This document shows, one piece after another, positions 7,500 through 15,959 of a stretch of 33,604 nt of DNA. Both the position numbers and the translations under genes were made by a program. Positions within the stretch are counted from its first letter, which is position 1. Every line of letters begins with the position of its first letter. The DNA comes from Desulfarculales bacterium. GTDB lineage: Bacteria; Desulfobacterota; Desulfarculia; Desulfarculales; Desulfarculaceae. The notes beneath the pieces were generated by a model. The model made no database searches. It was given only the letters and a program-made list of their open reading frames with translations, and was not told the origin of the DNA. The stretch spans positions 1-33,604 of the forward strand of contig JAIRYI010000097.1 of NCBI GenBank assembly GCA_031267815.1, in the 5' to 3' direction.

Positions 7500-9472
7500 T
7501 GAGAGCGGTAGTGTTTGCTTACCATGACCTGGGCTGTATCGGCTTGCAGGCATTGATTGATTCAGGTTATCAGATAGAGGCGGTTTTCACTCATGTGGAC
7601 GATCCCGGGGAAAAACAGTTTTTTTCTTCGGTGGCCCGTTGGGCGGCCGGGTTTAAGCTGCCGGTTTATGCCCCTGACGACGTCAACCACCCTATCTGGC
7701 GGGAAATGATCCGAAAAATAAACCCTGAAGTTATATTTTCTTTTTATTACCGCCGCCTGCTCTCAGAAGATCTGCTGGCTCTGGCCGGCCGGGGCGCCTA
7801 CAATCTGCACGGGTCCCTGCTGCCCCGCTACCGGGGCAGAGCCCCGCTTAACTGGGTGCTTATAAACGGTGAGAAGCAAACCGGAGTCACTTTGCACAAA
7901 ATGGTCAAAAAGCCGGACGCCGGAGATATAGCCGGGCAGGAGGCGGTGCCCATCAGCGATGATGATGACGCGCCCGGTCTGCACGGCAAAATATGCGCGG
8001 CGGCCAAAACGCTTTTGGCCGGGGTTTTGCCGCGGATAAAAGACGGCTCATTGCTCCTCACCCCGCAGGATGAAAGTAAAGCCAGCTATTTCGGCCGGCG
8101 CACTCCCGCGGACGGCGCTATCGACTGGAGCAGGCCGGCGGCGGAAATCGGCAATCTTATCCGGGCGGTGACCGAGCCCTACCCAGGCGCTTTTACCAAT
8201 CTGGGCCAGCGCCGCCTGATCATATGGAAGGCAAGGCCTCTTGACCGGCAGCACAGTAAAGCTCCGGGAACGGTGTTGACGGTTGATCCTCCGATCATTG
8301 CCTGCGGGCAGGGCGCTCTGGAAATTATAAGCGGCCAGGCGGAGGACGGACTCTATCAGGAAGGAAGTTTTCTGAGCAAGGCTCTGAACCTGACCGTGGG
8401 CTTACGTTTTGTAGAAAACGTAAGCCTGCCGCCCGCGCCCCAACGGCGCACCCGGGTGCTGATTCTGGGGGTTAACGGTTTTATCGGCAATCATCTTACC
8501 GAGCGCCTGCTGAACGAAGACAATTATGAGATTTACGGTCTGGACATTGCTTCCGACGCCATCAGCCGTTTCCTGAATCACCCTCATTTTCATTTTGTGG
8601 AAGGTGACATCGGCATTCATACGGAATGGATTGAATACCATATCAAGAAAAGCGACGTGATCCTGCCTTTGGTGGCTATTGCCACTCCTATTGAGTATAC
8701 CCGCAATCCTCTGCGGGTATTTGAACTGGACTTTGAGGAGAATTTAAAAATAGTGCGCTATTGTGTGAAATATAAAAAGCGTATTGTTTTCCCCTCCACC
8801 TCGGAAGTGTACGGTATGTGCGACGATGACGAGTTTAATGAGGACTCGTCCCGTCTGATTCTTGGCCCCATCAATAAACAGCGCTGGATATATTCAGCTT
8901 GCAAACAGTTGCTGGACAGGGTTATCTGGGCTTACGGGGCCGGTCAGGGTTTGCGCTTTACTCTGTTCCGCCCCTTTAACTGGATGGGGCCGCGCCTGGA
9001 TACTCTGGATTCGGCCCGGATAGGCAGTTCCCGGGCCATTACCCAGCTTATTCTCAATCTGGTGGAGGGATCGCCCTTTAATCTGGTTGACGGCGGAGCG
9101 CAGAAGCGCTGTTTTACGGATATCCATGACGGTATTGAAGCCCTGTTCCGCATAATCGAAAACCGGGCGGGGGTTTGCGACAGCCAGATTATCAACATCG
9201 GCAACCCTCATAATGAAGCCAGCATCAGTGAACTGGCCAAGCTGTTGCTGGATTGCTTTGAGGCTCATCCCCTGCGCGGCTGTTTCCCTCCTTTTGCCGG
9301 GTTTAAAATCGTGGAGAGCAGCAATTATTACGGACAGGGTTATCAGGACGTGGCCCATCGCCGTCCCAGCATCGCCAATGCCCGCCGCCTGTTGGGCTGG
9401 AGCCCCGGAATCCCCCTGCGCAAGACCGTGGAAGACACATTGGATTTTTTTCTGCGCTCCGTGGCGGAATAA
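7499..9472 (+). CDS. arnA: Bifunctional UDP-L-Ara4N formyltransferase / UDP-glucuronate 4-decarboxylase
   Basis: Cytoplasmic two-domain enzyme of 657 residues, the normal ArnA length. The N-terminal half (about 1-300) is the formyltransferase, with [12 protein letters not shown]. Asn102, His104 and Asp140 fall at the same numbers as the catalytic residues of E. coli ArnA. The C-terminal half (about 317-657) is the NAD-dependent decarboxylase, with [10 protein letters not shown] (324-333), STSEVYG (433-439; catalytic Ser435/Glu436), Tyr465-xxx-Lys469, and the Arg in [10 protein letters not shown] that matches the key Arg of the family. The decarboxylase oxidises UDP-glucuronate and the N-domain formylates the ArnB product. 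The start overlaps the arnC stop, and I preferred this ATG to one 12 bases upstream. Confidence 0.97.
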   Translation: MRAVVFAYHDLGCIGLQALIDSGYQIEAVFTHVDDPGEKQFFSSVARWAAGFKLPVYAPDDVNHPIWREMIRKINPEVIFSFYYRRLLSEDLLALAGRGAYNLHGSLLPRYRGRAPLNWVLINGEKQTGVTLHKMVKKPDAGDIAGQEAVPISDDDDAPGLHGKICAAAKTLLAGVLPRIKDGSLLLTPQDESKASYFGRRTPADGAIDWSRPAAEIGNLIRAVTEPYPGAFTNLGQRRLIIWKARPLDRQHSKAPGTVLTVDPPIIACGQGALEIISGQAEDGLYQEGSFLSKALNLTVGLRFVENVSLPPAPQRRTRVLILGVNGFIGNHLTERLLNEDNYEIYGLDIASDAISRFLNHPHFHFVEGDIGIHTEWIEYHIKKSDVILPLVAIATPIEYTRNPLRVFELDFEENLKIVRYCVKYKKRIVFPSTSEVYGMCDDDEFNEDSSRLILGPINKQRWIYSACKQLLDRVIWAYGAGQGLRFTLFRPFNWMGPRLDTLDSARIGSSRAITQLILNLVEGSPFNLVDGGAQKRCFTDIHDGIEALFRIIENRAGVCDSQIINIGNPHNEASISELAKLLLDCFEAHPLRGCFPPFAGFKIVESSNYYGQGYQDVAHRRPSIANARRLLGWSPGIPLRKTVEDTLDFFLRSVAE

Positions 9473-9478
9473 CAGAAG

Positions 9479-10381
9479 ATGAGAAAAATCGGCCTGCGGG
9501 TGGATGCTGATACTTTCACCGGCACCAGGGACGGGACTCCTCGCCTGTTGGAGATGCTGGCCCGCCACAATATCAAAGCCAGTTTTTTTTTCAGCGTGGG
9601 GCCGGACAATATGGGCCGCCATCTGTGGCGTCTCTGCCGCCCCGCCTTCTTGCGCAAAATGCTGCGTTCAGATGCTTCGTCCCTCTATGGCTGGGATATT
9701 TTATTGGCCGGGACCGCCTGGCCGGGCAGGAGAATCGCTTCCCGTCTGGGCGCCGTATTGCGCCAGACTATGGCCTGCGGCCATGAGATAGGTCTGCATG
9801 CCTGGGATCATTATGCCTGGCAGACTTGGATTGAACACTGGCCGCGGGAAAAAATAGAACAGCAGCTGCGCCTGGGCCTGGACTCCTTGCAGCAGTGCCT
9901 GGGAGAAAAAGTGAATTGTTCGGCCTCTCCCGGCTGGCGGGCGGATCAGCGGGTGGTTGCGGTCAAGGAATCTCTGGCCATGCGCTATCACAGCGACTGC
10001 CGCGGGTTTACGCCCTTCCGCCCTGTATTGGACCACGGAGCGGGCGCCGCTGCCGTTCAGATTCCGGTCAGCCTGCCCACTTTTGATGAAGCTGTGGGCA
10101 GGGTCGTCAGTCAGGATGATTTTAACAGTTATATTATGCGGGCTTGGGCGGAGTGCGATGGGACTCCGGTTTACACTATTCATACTGAAGTGGAAGGCGT
10201 TTCCCGGGCCGGCCTGTTCGCCGCTCTGCTGGAGCGGGCCTGGGAGCGCGGTTTTACCTTTTGCCCTCTGGGAGCGTTGCTGCCCTCTGATCTCCATTCC
10301 CTGCCCTTGGGCCGGATAGAAAAATCCCTCTTCCCCGGCCGGGAAGGCTGGCTGGGTTTGCAAGCCGGGTTGCCGGTATAA
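9479..10381 (+). CDS. arnD: Undecaprenyl phosphate-4-formamido-Ara4N deformylase
   Basis: Metal-dependent polysaccharide-deacetylase-family enzyme that removes the formyl group from the lipid-linked Ara4N, making the arnC step irreversible. The 300-residue protein has the expected RVDAD motif (Asp9, Asp11) and GHEIGLHAWDH with His102, His107 and His111 near the metal site. Length matches the family. It begins six bases after the arnA stop. It is followed by a 103-base gap before arnT, the only loose junction in the arn block. Confidence 0.94.
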   Translation: MRKIGLRVDADTFTGTRDGTPRLLEMLARHNIKASFFFSVGPDNMGRHLWRLCRPAFLRKMLRSDASSLYGWDILLAGTAWPGRRIASRLGAVLRQTMACGHEIGLHAWDHYAWQTWIEHWPREKIEQQLRLGLDSLQQCLGEKVNCSASPGWRADQRVVAVKESLAMRYHSDCRGFTPFRPVLDHGAGAAAVQIPVSLPTFDEAVGRVVSQDDFNSYIMRAWAECDGTPVYTIHTEVEGVSRAGLFAALLERAWERGFTFCPLGALLPSDLHSLPLGRIEKSLFPGREGWLGLQAGLPV

Positions 10382-10484
10382 AAAAAGACGCTGCCCCGCC
10401 CGCCGGATAAACAACCCCGGCAGATCAGTCCGCAGCGGGGCGGATATGGTTTCATGATATTTTGTTTTTAAAATGGCATAGCTA

Positions 10485-12230
10485 ATGAGTTCTTACGCGC
10501 GATACAACCAGGATCTCCCCTGTCCTTATTCCTCCGCCCAGGAGGCGAAAGGCCTGCGGATAACTTCTTCTTTCACCGTGCCCTGGGCGGCGTTGCTGCT
10601 TTTCCTCTACCTGCTGATTTACATTGTGCCGCTTAATAACACCTATCTCTGGGAACCTGACGAAACCCGTTATTCGGAAATAAGCCGGGAAATGCTGAAC
10701 AGCGGAGATTGGGTCGTCCCCCATTTTCTGGACATACGCTATTTTGAGAAACCCATTGCCGGTTACTGGATCAACAGTTTAAGCCAGATGTTTTGGGGAG
10801 ACAGCAATTTCGCGGTGCGCTTCGGTTCCGCTTGCAGCACAGGCATAAGCATAATCCTGGTCTACCATCTGGCCCTGCTCATGCGCCGCCGCCAGGCGGC
10901 GGCCTTTAACGCCGCCCTGATCTATATGACCCTGTCTCTGGTGGCGGGAGTGGGAACATTCAGCGTGCTGGATCCTATGCTGACCATGTGGATGAGTCTG
11001 GCTCTGCTGTGCCATTATCTTTCCGTGCGCGCCTCCAGCCGGAGAGGCAAAGCCGGAGCCTACGCCCTGTTGGGTCTGGCCTGCGGCATGGGATTTTTAA
11101 CTAAAGGTTTTTTGGCTTTGGCCATTCCCGTTGTTTCCGCGTTGCCGGTGGCCTTGAGTCAGAAAAAATTCAAAGAATTGATCTGCTATGGCCCTATAGC
11201 CATTGTCAGCGCCGGTATAATAAGTCTTCCCTGGTGTCTTGCCGTGGCCTGGGCCGAACCTGATTTCTGGCATTACTTTTTCTGGGTGGAACATATCCAG
11301 CGCTTTGCTCTGGAACAGGCCCAACACAGCGAACCCTTCTGGTTTTATATCCCTGTTTTTATAGGTCTGTCTCTGCCCTGGATCGGGCTGCTGCCCGGCG
11401 CCCTGGTTACAGCCTGGCAAAGGCGGATTAAAGAGCCGGAGTCTTTTTTTCTGCTCAGTTGGCTGATTATGCCCTTTTTATTTTTTAGCGCCGCCAACGG
11501 TAAACTGATAACCTATATTCTGCCCTGCATGGCCCCTCTGGCCCTTTTGATGGCTTCTTACATCGAAGAAAGCGGCGCAAAAGGGAATTGCCGGGGATTG
11601 AAAATAAACGGTTTGATTATTTTGATTCTGGCCTTGCTGGGTCTGTTATCTCCTCTGGTTCTGACTTCCGATTTCTGGCTGAAGGAAATACTTTATTCAC
11701 CTCAGGAATGGTTCAAGCTGGCGCTTATGGTAATGATCTGTCTGCTTTGGGCTGGGGCCGGCTGGTTAGCCTGGCGGCGTTCCGCCTCATTTTGGCGTTT
11801 GGCGGTCATCTGTCCTTTGCTGGCTTTGACGCTGGACGGATTTATTCTTCCTGATGTGATAATTGACCGCAAACAACCCCAGCGATGTATTCGGGAAAAC
11901 CTTGACGATTTAGCCAAGACGCCTTATCTGGCGGCGACCGCTCCGGAACTGGGCGCGGCTCTGGCGTGGGAATTGAAACGGGCTGATATCGAACTGATTC
12001 AGTCCAAGGGAGAACTCAGCTACGGTCTTGATTATCCTGACAGTCAAAACCGTTTTCTGCGGGCGGAGCAATTTAAAGGCTGGCTGGAAAATACCAGAAA
12101 GCAGGGCGAAGTGGCGGTAATGACCGCTTGCGCTCCGGAAAAATCTCTGCCATCCTATCTTCCTCCTCCCGATCGGCTGGAGCGGAAGGGGAATCATGTT
12201 TTATTGTTCTACGGGCAAAGAGGAAGTTGA
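10485..12230 (+). CDS. arnT: Undecaprenyl phosphate-Ara4N transferase (lipid A 4-amino-4-deoxyarabinose transferase)
   Basis: Polytopic inner-membrane glycosyltransferase (GT83, related to PMT/GT39) that moves L-Ara4N from undecaprenyl phosphate to lipid A phosphate on the periplasmic side. At 581 residues it is close to the E. coli enzyme. The first periplasmic loop carries EPDETRYSEISREML, then GDWVVP, then RYFEKPIAGYWIN, all hallmark ArnT motifs with the acidic residues thought to be catalytic. About a dozen hydrophobic segments follow, then a soluble C-terminal domain. It has a longer N-terminus (about 30 residues before the first helix) than the E. coli protein. Its last 30 bases overlap the 3' end of the convergent dinG-type gene. 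Confidence 0.95.
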   Translation: MSSYARYNQDLPCPYSSAQEAKGLRITSSFTVPWAALLLFLYLLIYIVPLNNTYLWEPDETRYSEISREMLNSGDWVVPHFLDIRYFEKPIAGYWINSLSQMFWGDSNFAVRFGSACSTGISIILVYHLALLMRRRQAAAFNAALIYMTLSLVAGVGTFSVLDPMLTMWMSLALLCHYLSVRASSRRGKAGAYALLGLACGMGFLTKGFLALAIPVVSALPVALSQKKFKELICYGPIAIVSAGIISLPWCLAVAWAEPDFWHYFFWVEHIQRFALEQAQHSEPFWFYIPVFIGLSLPWIGLLPGALVTAWQRRIKEPESFFLLSWLIMPFLFFSAANGKLITYILPCMAPLALLMASYIEESGAKGNCRGLKINGLIILILALLGLLSPLVLTSDFWLKEILYSPQEWFKLALMVMICLLWAGAGWLAWRRSASFWRLAVICPLLALTLDGFILPDVIIDRKQPQRCIRENLDDLAKTPYLAATAPELGAALAWELKRADIELIQSKGELSYGLDYPDSQNRFLRAEQFKGWLENTRKQGEVAVMTACAPEKSLPSYLPPPDRLERKGNHVLLFYGQRGS

Positions 12231-14123
12231 GAAAAATTCTTCCACTGCCTGCAAATGCTCAGTTACCGGAACCGGTCTGAGAGCCTGCAAGAATCTTTTA
12301 CCGTAATTTTTGCTCCAGACCCGGCTGTCCAGCACGGCCAGCAACCCTCTGTCCTGAGGACTGCGGATCAGGCGGCCCAGGCCTTGCTTGAGAGACAATA
12401 TGGCTTCGGGTAAAAGAATATGGGCAAAACCGCTCTTGCCCTCCTCTTCCGCCAATTGGCAGCGGGCGGCGATCAGGGGGTCGTCAGGCGGGGCGAAAGG
12501 CAGTTTGTCAACAATAACCGCCGACAGGCTGGGGCCGGGAATGTCCACTCCCTGCCAGAAGCTGGCGGTGCCCAGGAGTACCGCCGGCGAATGCTCTATA
12601 AACTGCCGCAGCAGCATTAATTTGGGCGCCTGGCCTTGCACCAGCAGAGGAAAAGGCAGTTTGCCCTTCATTTGCGCCGCCGCCTGTTCCAGATTGCGGT
12701 GCGTGGTGAAGAGGACAAAGGCCCGTCCCTGGCTCAAAAACAGCAATTTGTTCAATTCTTCCCAGAGAGCGGGGGAGAACAGAGGATGTCCGGGAGCGGG
12801 CAGAGACCTTGGCACATAGAGCAGAGCCTGTCTGGCTAAATCAAAAGGCGAGGGCAAACTCAAATCCACAGCCAGCTCCGTGGGCAGCCCCATACGCCGG
12901 CGAAAAGGAGTCAAGTCGCTTAAAGGGGCCAGGGTGGCGCTGGTGAAGACCAGACGCGTTTCCTGGCTGTAGAGATATTCTTGTAGATGAGCGCCTATTT
13001 CTATAGGCGACAAAAGCATGGCCGGAAAATTGCCTTTGGTGCGCGCCCAGGCCACGCTATGGCCGGGGAGGGAGTTGGGCAGGCTCTGCAAATCCTGTCC
13101 CAAAAGGCCGGCCCTTGCGGCCAGATTTTCGTCATGTTCGGATCCTCCCAGTAAACCGATCAGGCTTTGCAGGCTGTTTTCCAGGCTTTCCAAGTGGGGG
13201 CGGAGAATTTTTAAATGTTTTTTACTCAAGCCCACTCCGGGGCTACGGCCCAGGAGGCGGGTAAGGCTGATAAATAAATTATCCGCAGCCTGGCGGGCGG
13301 CCATAAGAGCGGCGGCCAGCAGGGCGGGTTGAGAAGATTCCCTGGCAATATCTCGCAAAATAGACATCACTCGCTGCTGGCTGATTTGCACTCCAAAAGC
13401 CTGAGTGGCTATTTCCGGCAATAGATGGGCTTCGTCAAATATGGCCGCCTGCCAGCGGGGCAGTATCTGTCCGTGGCCCTGGCTTTTAAGCGCCAGATCC
13501 GCCATGAACAGATGATGGTTGACCACCGCTATATCGGCTAGAGACGCTTTGCGCCGTGCTTCCATAAGAAAGCAATTATCTCTCTCCGGACAGTGCGCGC
13601 CCTGGCATTGTTCACTGGTGCTGGTGATTTCCTCGGCCAGGCCGGCAGGCAGAAAATCTCTGATTTGGTCCAGATCCCCATCTTGGGTATCGCGCCGGAA
13701 TTTTTGGAGCATGGCGCCCGCGCCTTCCGAGTTTAAAGGCAGTTCCGGATGGCTGAAGTATATTTGCGCCCGGCGCGCGCACAGATAGTTGGCGCGCCCT
13801 TTCAATACCGCCCAGCGCAGATCCGGGGCCAGAGTTTTTTGCAGAAGAGGAAGCTCTTTTAAACTTATCTGTTCCTGCAGCGTTTTAGTGCCGGTGGAAA
13901 TAATGACTTTAAGTCCGCTCAGCACCGCTGGCGTCAGGTACCCCAGCGTTTTGCCCGTGCCGGTGCCGATTTGGGCTACCAGGGGGGTGGAATCGGCAAA
14001 GGCCCGGCTGATGGCCAGGGCCATGGTCAATTGTTCCGGACGCGGTTGAAAAGAGGTCAAACAAGAACTAAGGGGGCTTTTTGCCCCCAGAGCCATTTGT
14101 AGAATTTCCTGAATCTCGTCCAC
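12201..14123 (-). CDS. dinG: DinG/YoaA-type ATP-dependent DNA helicase with Fe-S cluster
   Basis: XPD-like superfamily 2 helicase, 640 residues. Visible motifs are the Walker A GTGTGKT (53-59), the DEAH box at 230-233 (FDEAHLLPE), four cysteines in the Fe-S arrangement at 115, 173, 178 and 184, VNHHLF (201-206), and a C-terminal motif VI region ending QGLGRLIRS. These place it in the DinG/YoaA group that unwinds DNA with 5'-3' polarity in repair or replication stress. DinG and YoaA cannot be separated by eye. The GTG start at 14123 is one base after the motE-like stop, so it is probably translated from the flagellar transcript, an odd partner for a repair helicase. Its 3' end overlaps arnT by 30 bases. 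Confidence 0.92.
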   Translation of the reverse strand: MDEIQEILQMALGAKSPLSSCLTSFQPRPEQLTMALAISRAFADSTPLVAQIGTGTGKTLGYLTPAVLSGLKVIISTGTKTLQEQISLKELPLLQKTLAPDLRWAVLKGRANYLCARRAQIYFSHPELPLNSEGAGAMLQKFRRDTQDGDLDQIRDFLPAGLAEEITSTSEQCQGAHCPERDNCFLMEARRKASLADIAVVNHHLFMADLALKSQGHGQILPRWQAAIFDEAHLLPEIATQAFGVQISQQRVMSILRDIARESSQPALLAAALMAARQAADNLFISLTRLLGRSPGVGLSKKHLKILRPHLESLENSLQSLIGLLGGSEHDENLAARAGLLGQDLQSLPNSLPGHSVAWARTKGNFPAMLLSPIEIGAHLQEYLYSQETRLVFTSATLAPLSDLTPFRRRMGLPTELAVDLSLPSPFDLARQALLYVPRSLPAPGHPLFSPALWEELNKLLFLSQGRAFVLFTTHRNLEQAAAQMKGKLPFPLLVQGQAPKLMLLRQFIEHSPAVLLGTASFWQGVDIPGPSLSAVIVDKLPFAPPDDPLIAARCQLAEEEGKSGFAHILLPEAILSLKQGLGRLIRSPQDRGLLAVLDSRVWSKNYGKRFLQALRPVPVTEHLQAVEEFFSTSSLPVEQ

Positions 14124-14124
14124 G

Positions 14125-15132
14125 TTATGAATTGTCAGGGGCGGAGGAATTGGCGGCCGGGGCAGGCGGAGGCGCCGGTCTGGCCGCCTGAGAGGCTCTG
14201 TTGCCGGCGGCCTGCAGGGCCTCGTCCAGTTCCTTGACGAGTTGGTTCTGATTATCTTCCGCCGCCGCCACTTTATTCTGGCTGGCCATGAGCGAACTTA
14301 CCACCGCCGCTTTTTCCGGAGGCATGGCATTCATGATCCGGCCGGCTATCCGGGGAGAGAGCTTGCTCACCACTTCCACCGCCAGGTCGTTGCGCAGCAT
14401 GGTTATCACACTGGCGCCGGCCGCCGGTTTCATCTGGCCTATTATCTTGCTAACCTGCAAAACCTTGGTTTCGCGCTCTTCCATGGACATTTTGATGTCA
14501 TCCGTGGCTTTTTCCTGCTGTTCACCAATACTGGTTACAGCTTCCATTGCCGCTTGCACCTGTTTCAATTCGGCCAGACGGGCTTCAATATCGCCTCTGA
14601 GCTGTTCCATGCTCTGCCGTTCCAGATTAAGCCTGGCCTCTTCAGCGGCCAGCAAGGCTTTTTTATCTTCCAGCTCCTGGTCAATATAAGGCTGTACCGC
14701 CTGCGATTGGGCCTCTGCCTGAGATTTGATCTCCGCCAGGGTAAGAGAATCCGAATCAAACTCATTTTCCTGCGCCTCTTCTCCACCCAAGTCAAGCGGT
14801 TCCACGCTTAGGGCCAGATTACGGCGCAGACGTTCCAGCTGTTCCCTTTTTTCCGGACTCAAATCAGAATCAGAAATTTCATCTTCCTCGGGCGCGGAGT
14901 CGAAGGAAGGCAGCCCTTCCGCACGGTGGCGGGTCATTTCCCGGCTGATGCTGTTCTGCAATTCCACCAGTTGCTGGCGGGCGGCGTTGGCCGCGGCTTC
15001 CTCTTCCCGCGAAGCCGCGTCAGAAACAGGAGGCGAAGGAGAGGTTATAGCCAGCGCCAGCAAAACCGCCATAGCCAGAACTCCGATTTTAAGGAGCATA
15101 TTAAAAGGAGATGAATGCTTCTTTTTGTTCAT
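14125..15132 (-). CDS. MotE-like flagellar protein with MgtE-N-type domain
   Basis: 335-residue protein with a short basic N-terminus, one hydrophobic anchor at about 12-30, a long acidic and coiled-coil region (about 40-220), and a C-terminal segment (about 225-290) resembling the MgtE intracellular N domain (VSKLSPRIAGRIMNAMPPEKAA is split across it). A Pro/Ala-rich tail follows. Proteins of this layout follow fliJ in many deltaproteobacteria; the alphaproteobacterial MotE is a periplasmic chaperone for MotC. The anchor suggests a mostly periplasmic protein acting near the motor. Its start overlaps the fliJ stop by four bases, and dinG follows one base after its stop. The exact role is inferred from family and position. 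Confidence 0.8.
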   Translation of the reverse strand: MNKKKHSSPFNMLLKIGVLAMAVLLALAITSPSPPVSDAASREEEAAANAARQQLVELQNSISREMTRHRAEGLPSFDSAPEEDEISDSDLSPEKREQLERLRRNLALSVEPLDLGGEEAQENEFDSDSLTLAEIKSQAEAQSQAVQPYIDQELEDKKALLAAEEARLNLERQSMEQLRGDIEARLAELKQVQAAMEAVTSIGEQQEKATDDIKMSMEERETKVLQVSKIIGQMKPAAGASVITMLRNDLAVEVVSKLSPRIAGRIMNAMPPEKAAVVSSLMASQNKVAAAEDNQNQLVKELDEALQAAGNRASQAARPAPPPAPAANSSAPDNS

Positions 15133-15575
15133 GAAATTTTCCCCCGCGCGTAAGCGCCCACCGCCACTTCATCCAACAGGTTGCGTTCCATGGCGGCCAA
15201 GGCCTTTTCATATTCTTTTTTATCCCGTTCCATTAACAAATCCAGAGCTTTGCGGTTTTGCATGGCTTCTACCAGCGCGCTCCGGGCCTGATTGCTCTGA
15301 GCAATGAGCAAAGGCAGTCTGGCTTCTTCGCGCAGCGCTTGCAAACGCAGCAAGGTTACATATTCATTATTTAGAATAAAACTGCTGGCATCCATGCCGG
15401 CCTGTTCCTGGGCGGTCATATTGCGGCGGATGCGCAGCATTTCCTCCCGCAGCCAGATTACGCGCTCTTCACATTGCTTTTGCGCCTGCAAACATAACCC
15501 CAGTTCAGCTTTCGCTTTATCTTCCAAATGGAGGCGGTGGTTTAAAACTGATTGCAGGCGAAATTTAAAGGCCAT
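15129..15575 (-). CDS. fliJ: Flagellar export protein FliJ
   Basis: Small, fully helical coiled-coil protein (148 residues) of the flagellar type III export apparatus. It sits in the FliI ring like a rotor stalk and escorts chaperone-substrate complexes. It begins MAFKFRLQSVLNHR, the typical FliJ N-terminus, and stays strongly charged and heptad-like to about residue 130. The ATG at 15575 is preferred to in-frame TTG codons at 15584 and 15581, because an AGGATT ribosome site fits it and the motif starts there. It overlaps the motE-like gene by four bases. It is separated from fliI by an inserted SGNH hydrolase gene, but a sigma-54 site at 15624-15639 can drive it. Confidence 0.9.
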   Translation of the reverse strand: MAFKFRLQSVLNHRLHLEDKAKAELGLCLQAQKQCEERVIWLREEMLRIRRNMTAQEQAGMDASSFILNNEYVTLLRLQALREEARLPLLIAQSNQARSALVEAMQNRKALDLLMERDKKEYEKALAAMERNLLDEVAVGAYARGKIS

Positions 15576-15584
15576 TGGCAACAA

Positions 15585-15959
15585 TCCTGTAAAATTTCAA
15601 ATCATCTATGTCAATAGTTAATATGCAATATCTGTGCCTTAACCCGGATAAAAGCATGGGCCAAAGGCATTCCCGCTTAATGGCTGCCGTCGCTACGTTT
15701 TCACAGTAATGACGGAGAAGTTGAGGAAGCGCTGATTAATTCGCTTAACTGCATAATTCAGCCCGCTTCCGGATTGCACCGAACGCTTACGCGCGCCACT
15801 CGCAATGACGGGAAGACCGTGAAAATTCACGCGATTTTTCATCCGTCATTCCGTGGCTCCTTTGAAAACGCTTAAACGTGTTTCCGCTGGAGCGGTCTGC
15901 TCCTGTTCAAGAAAAGGGTCAGGATCTTTGGCGCATGCTCTGAGCAGCAATCCTGGCTG
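15585..15959. repeat. Non-coding region with two diverged copies of an interspersed repeat
   Basis: No gene is visible between fliJ and the SGNH hydrolase. Two stretches, about 15678-15716 and 15771-15812, both end in AATGACGG and resemble the widespread bacterial intergenic repeat running from ATTGCTTCG to TCGCAATGACGG; the second copy has GGATTGCACCG at its left and CTCGCAATGACGGG at its right. An inverted CCGTCATTCCG follows at 15843-15853, and CGTGAA/TTCACG forms a small hairpin at about 15817-15830. The family resemblance is from memory; copy number elsewhere cannot be judged here. Confidence 0.5.
15624..15639 (-). promoter_or_regulatory. Sigma-54 promoter for fliJ-motE-dinG
   Basis: Minus-strand AGGCACAGATATTGCA matches the sigma-54 consensus TGGCACG-N4-TTGCW with intact GG (-24) and GC (-12) elements and exact spacing. 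It lies about 49 bases before the fliJ ATG. RpoN-dependent flagellar promoters are well known in proteobacteria. No activator site was identified. Confidence 0.7.

Noticed and set aside
10382-10484. Possible terminator between arnD and arnT (GCCCCGC / GCGGGGC)
   Set aside because: The stem is only seven pairs with a loop of more than 30 bases and no T run; arnT is most likely still co-expressed.
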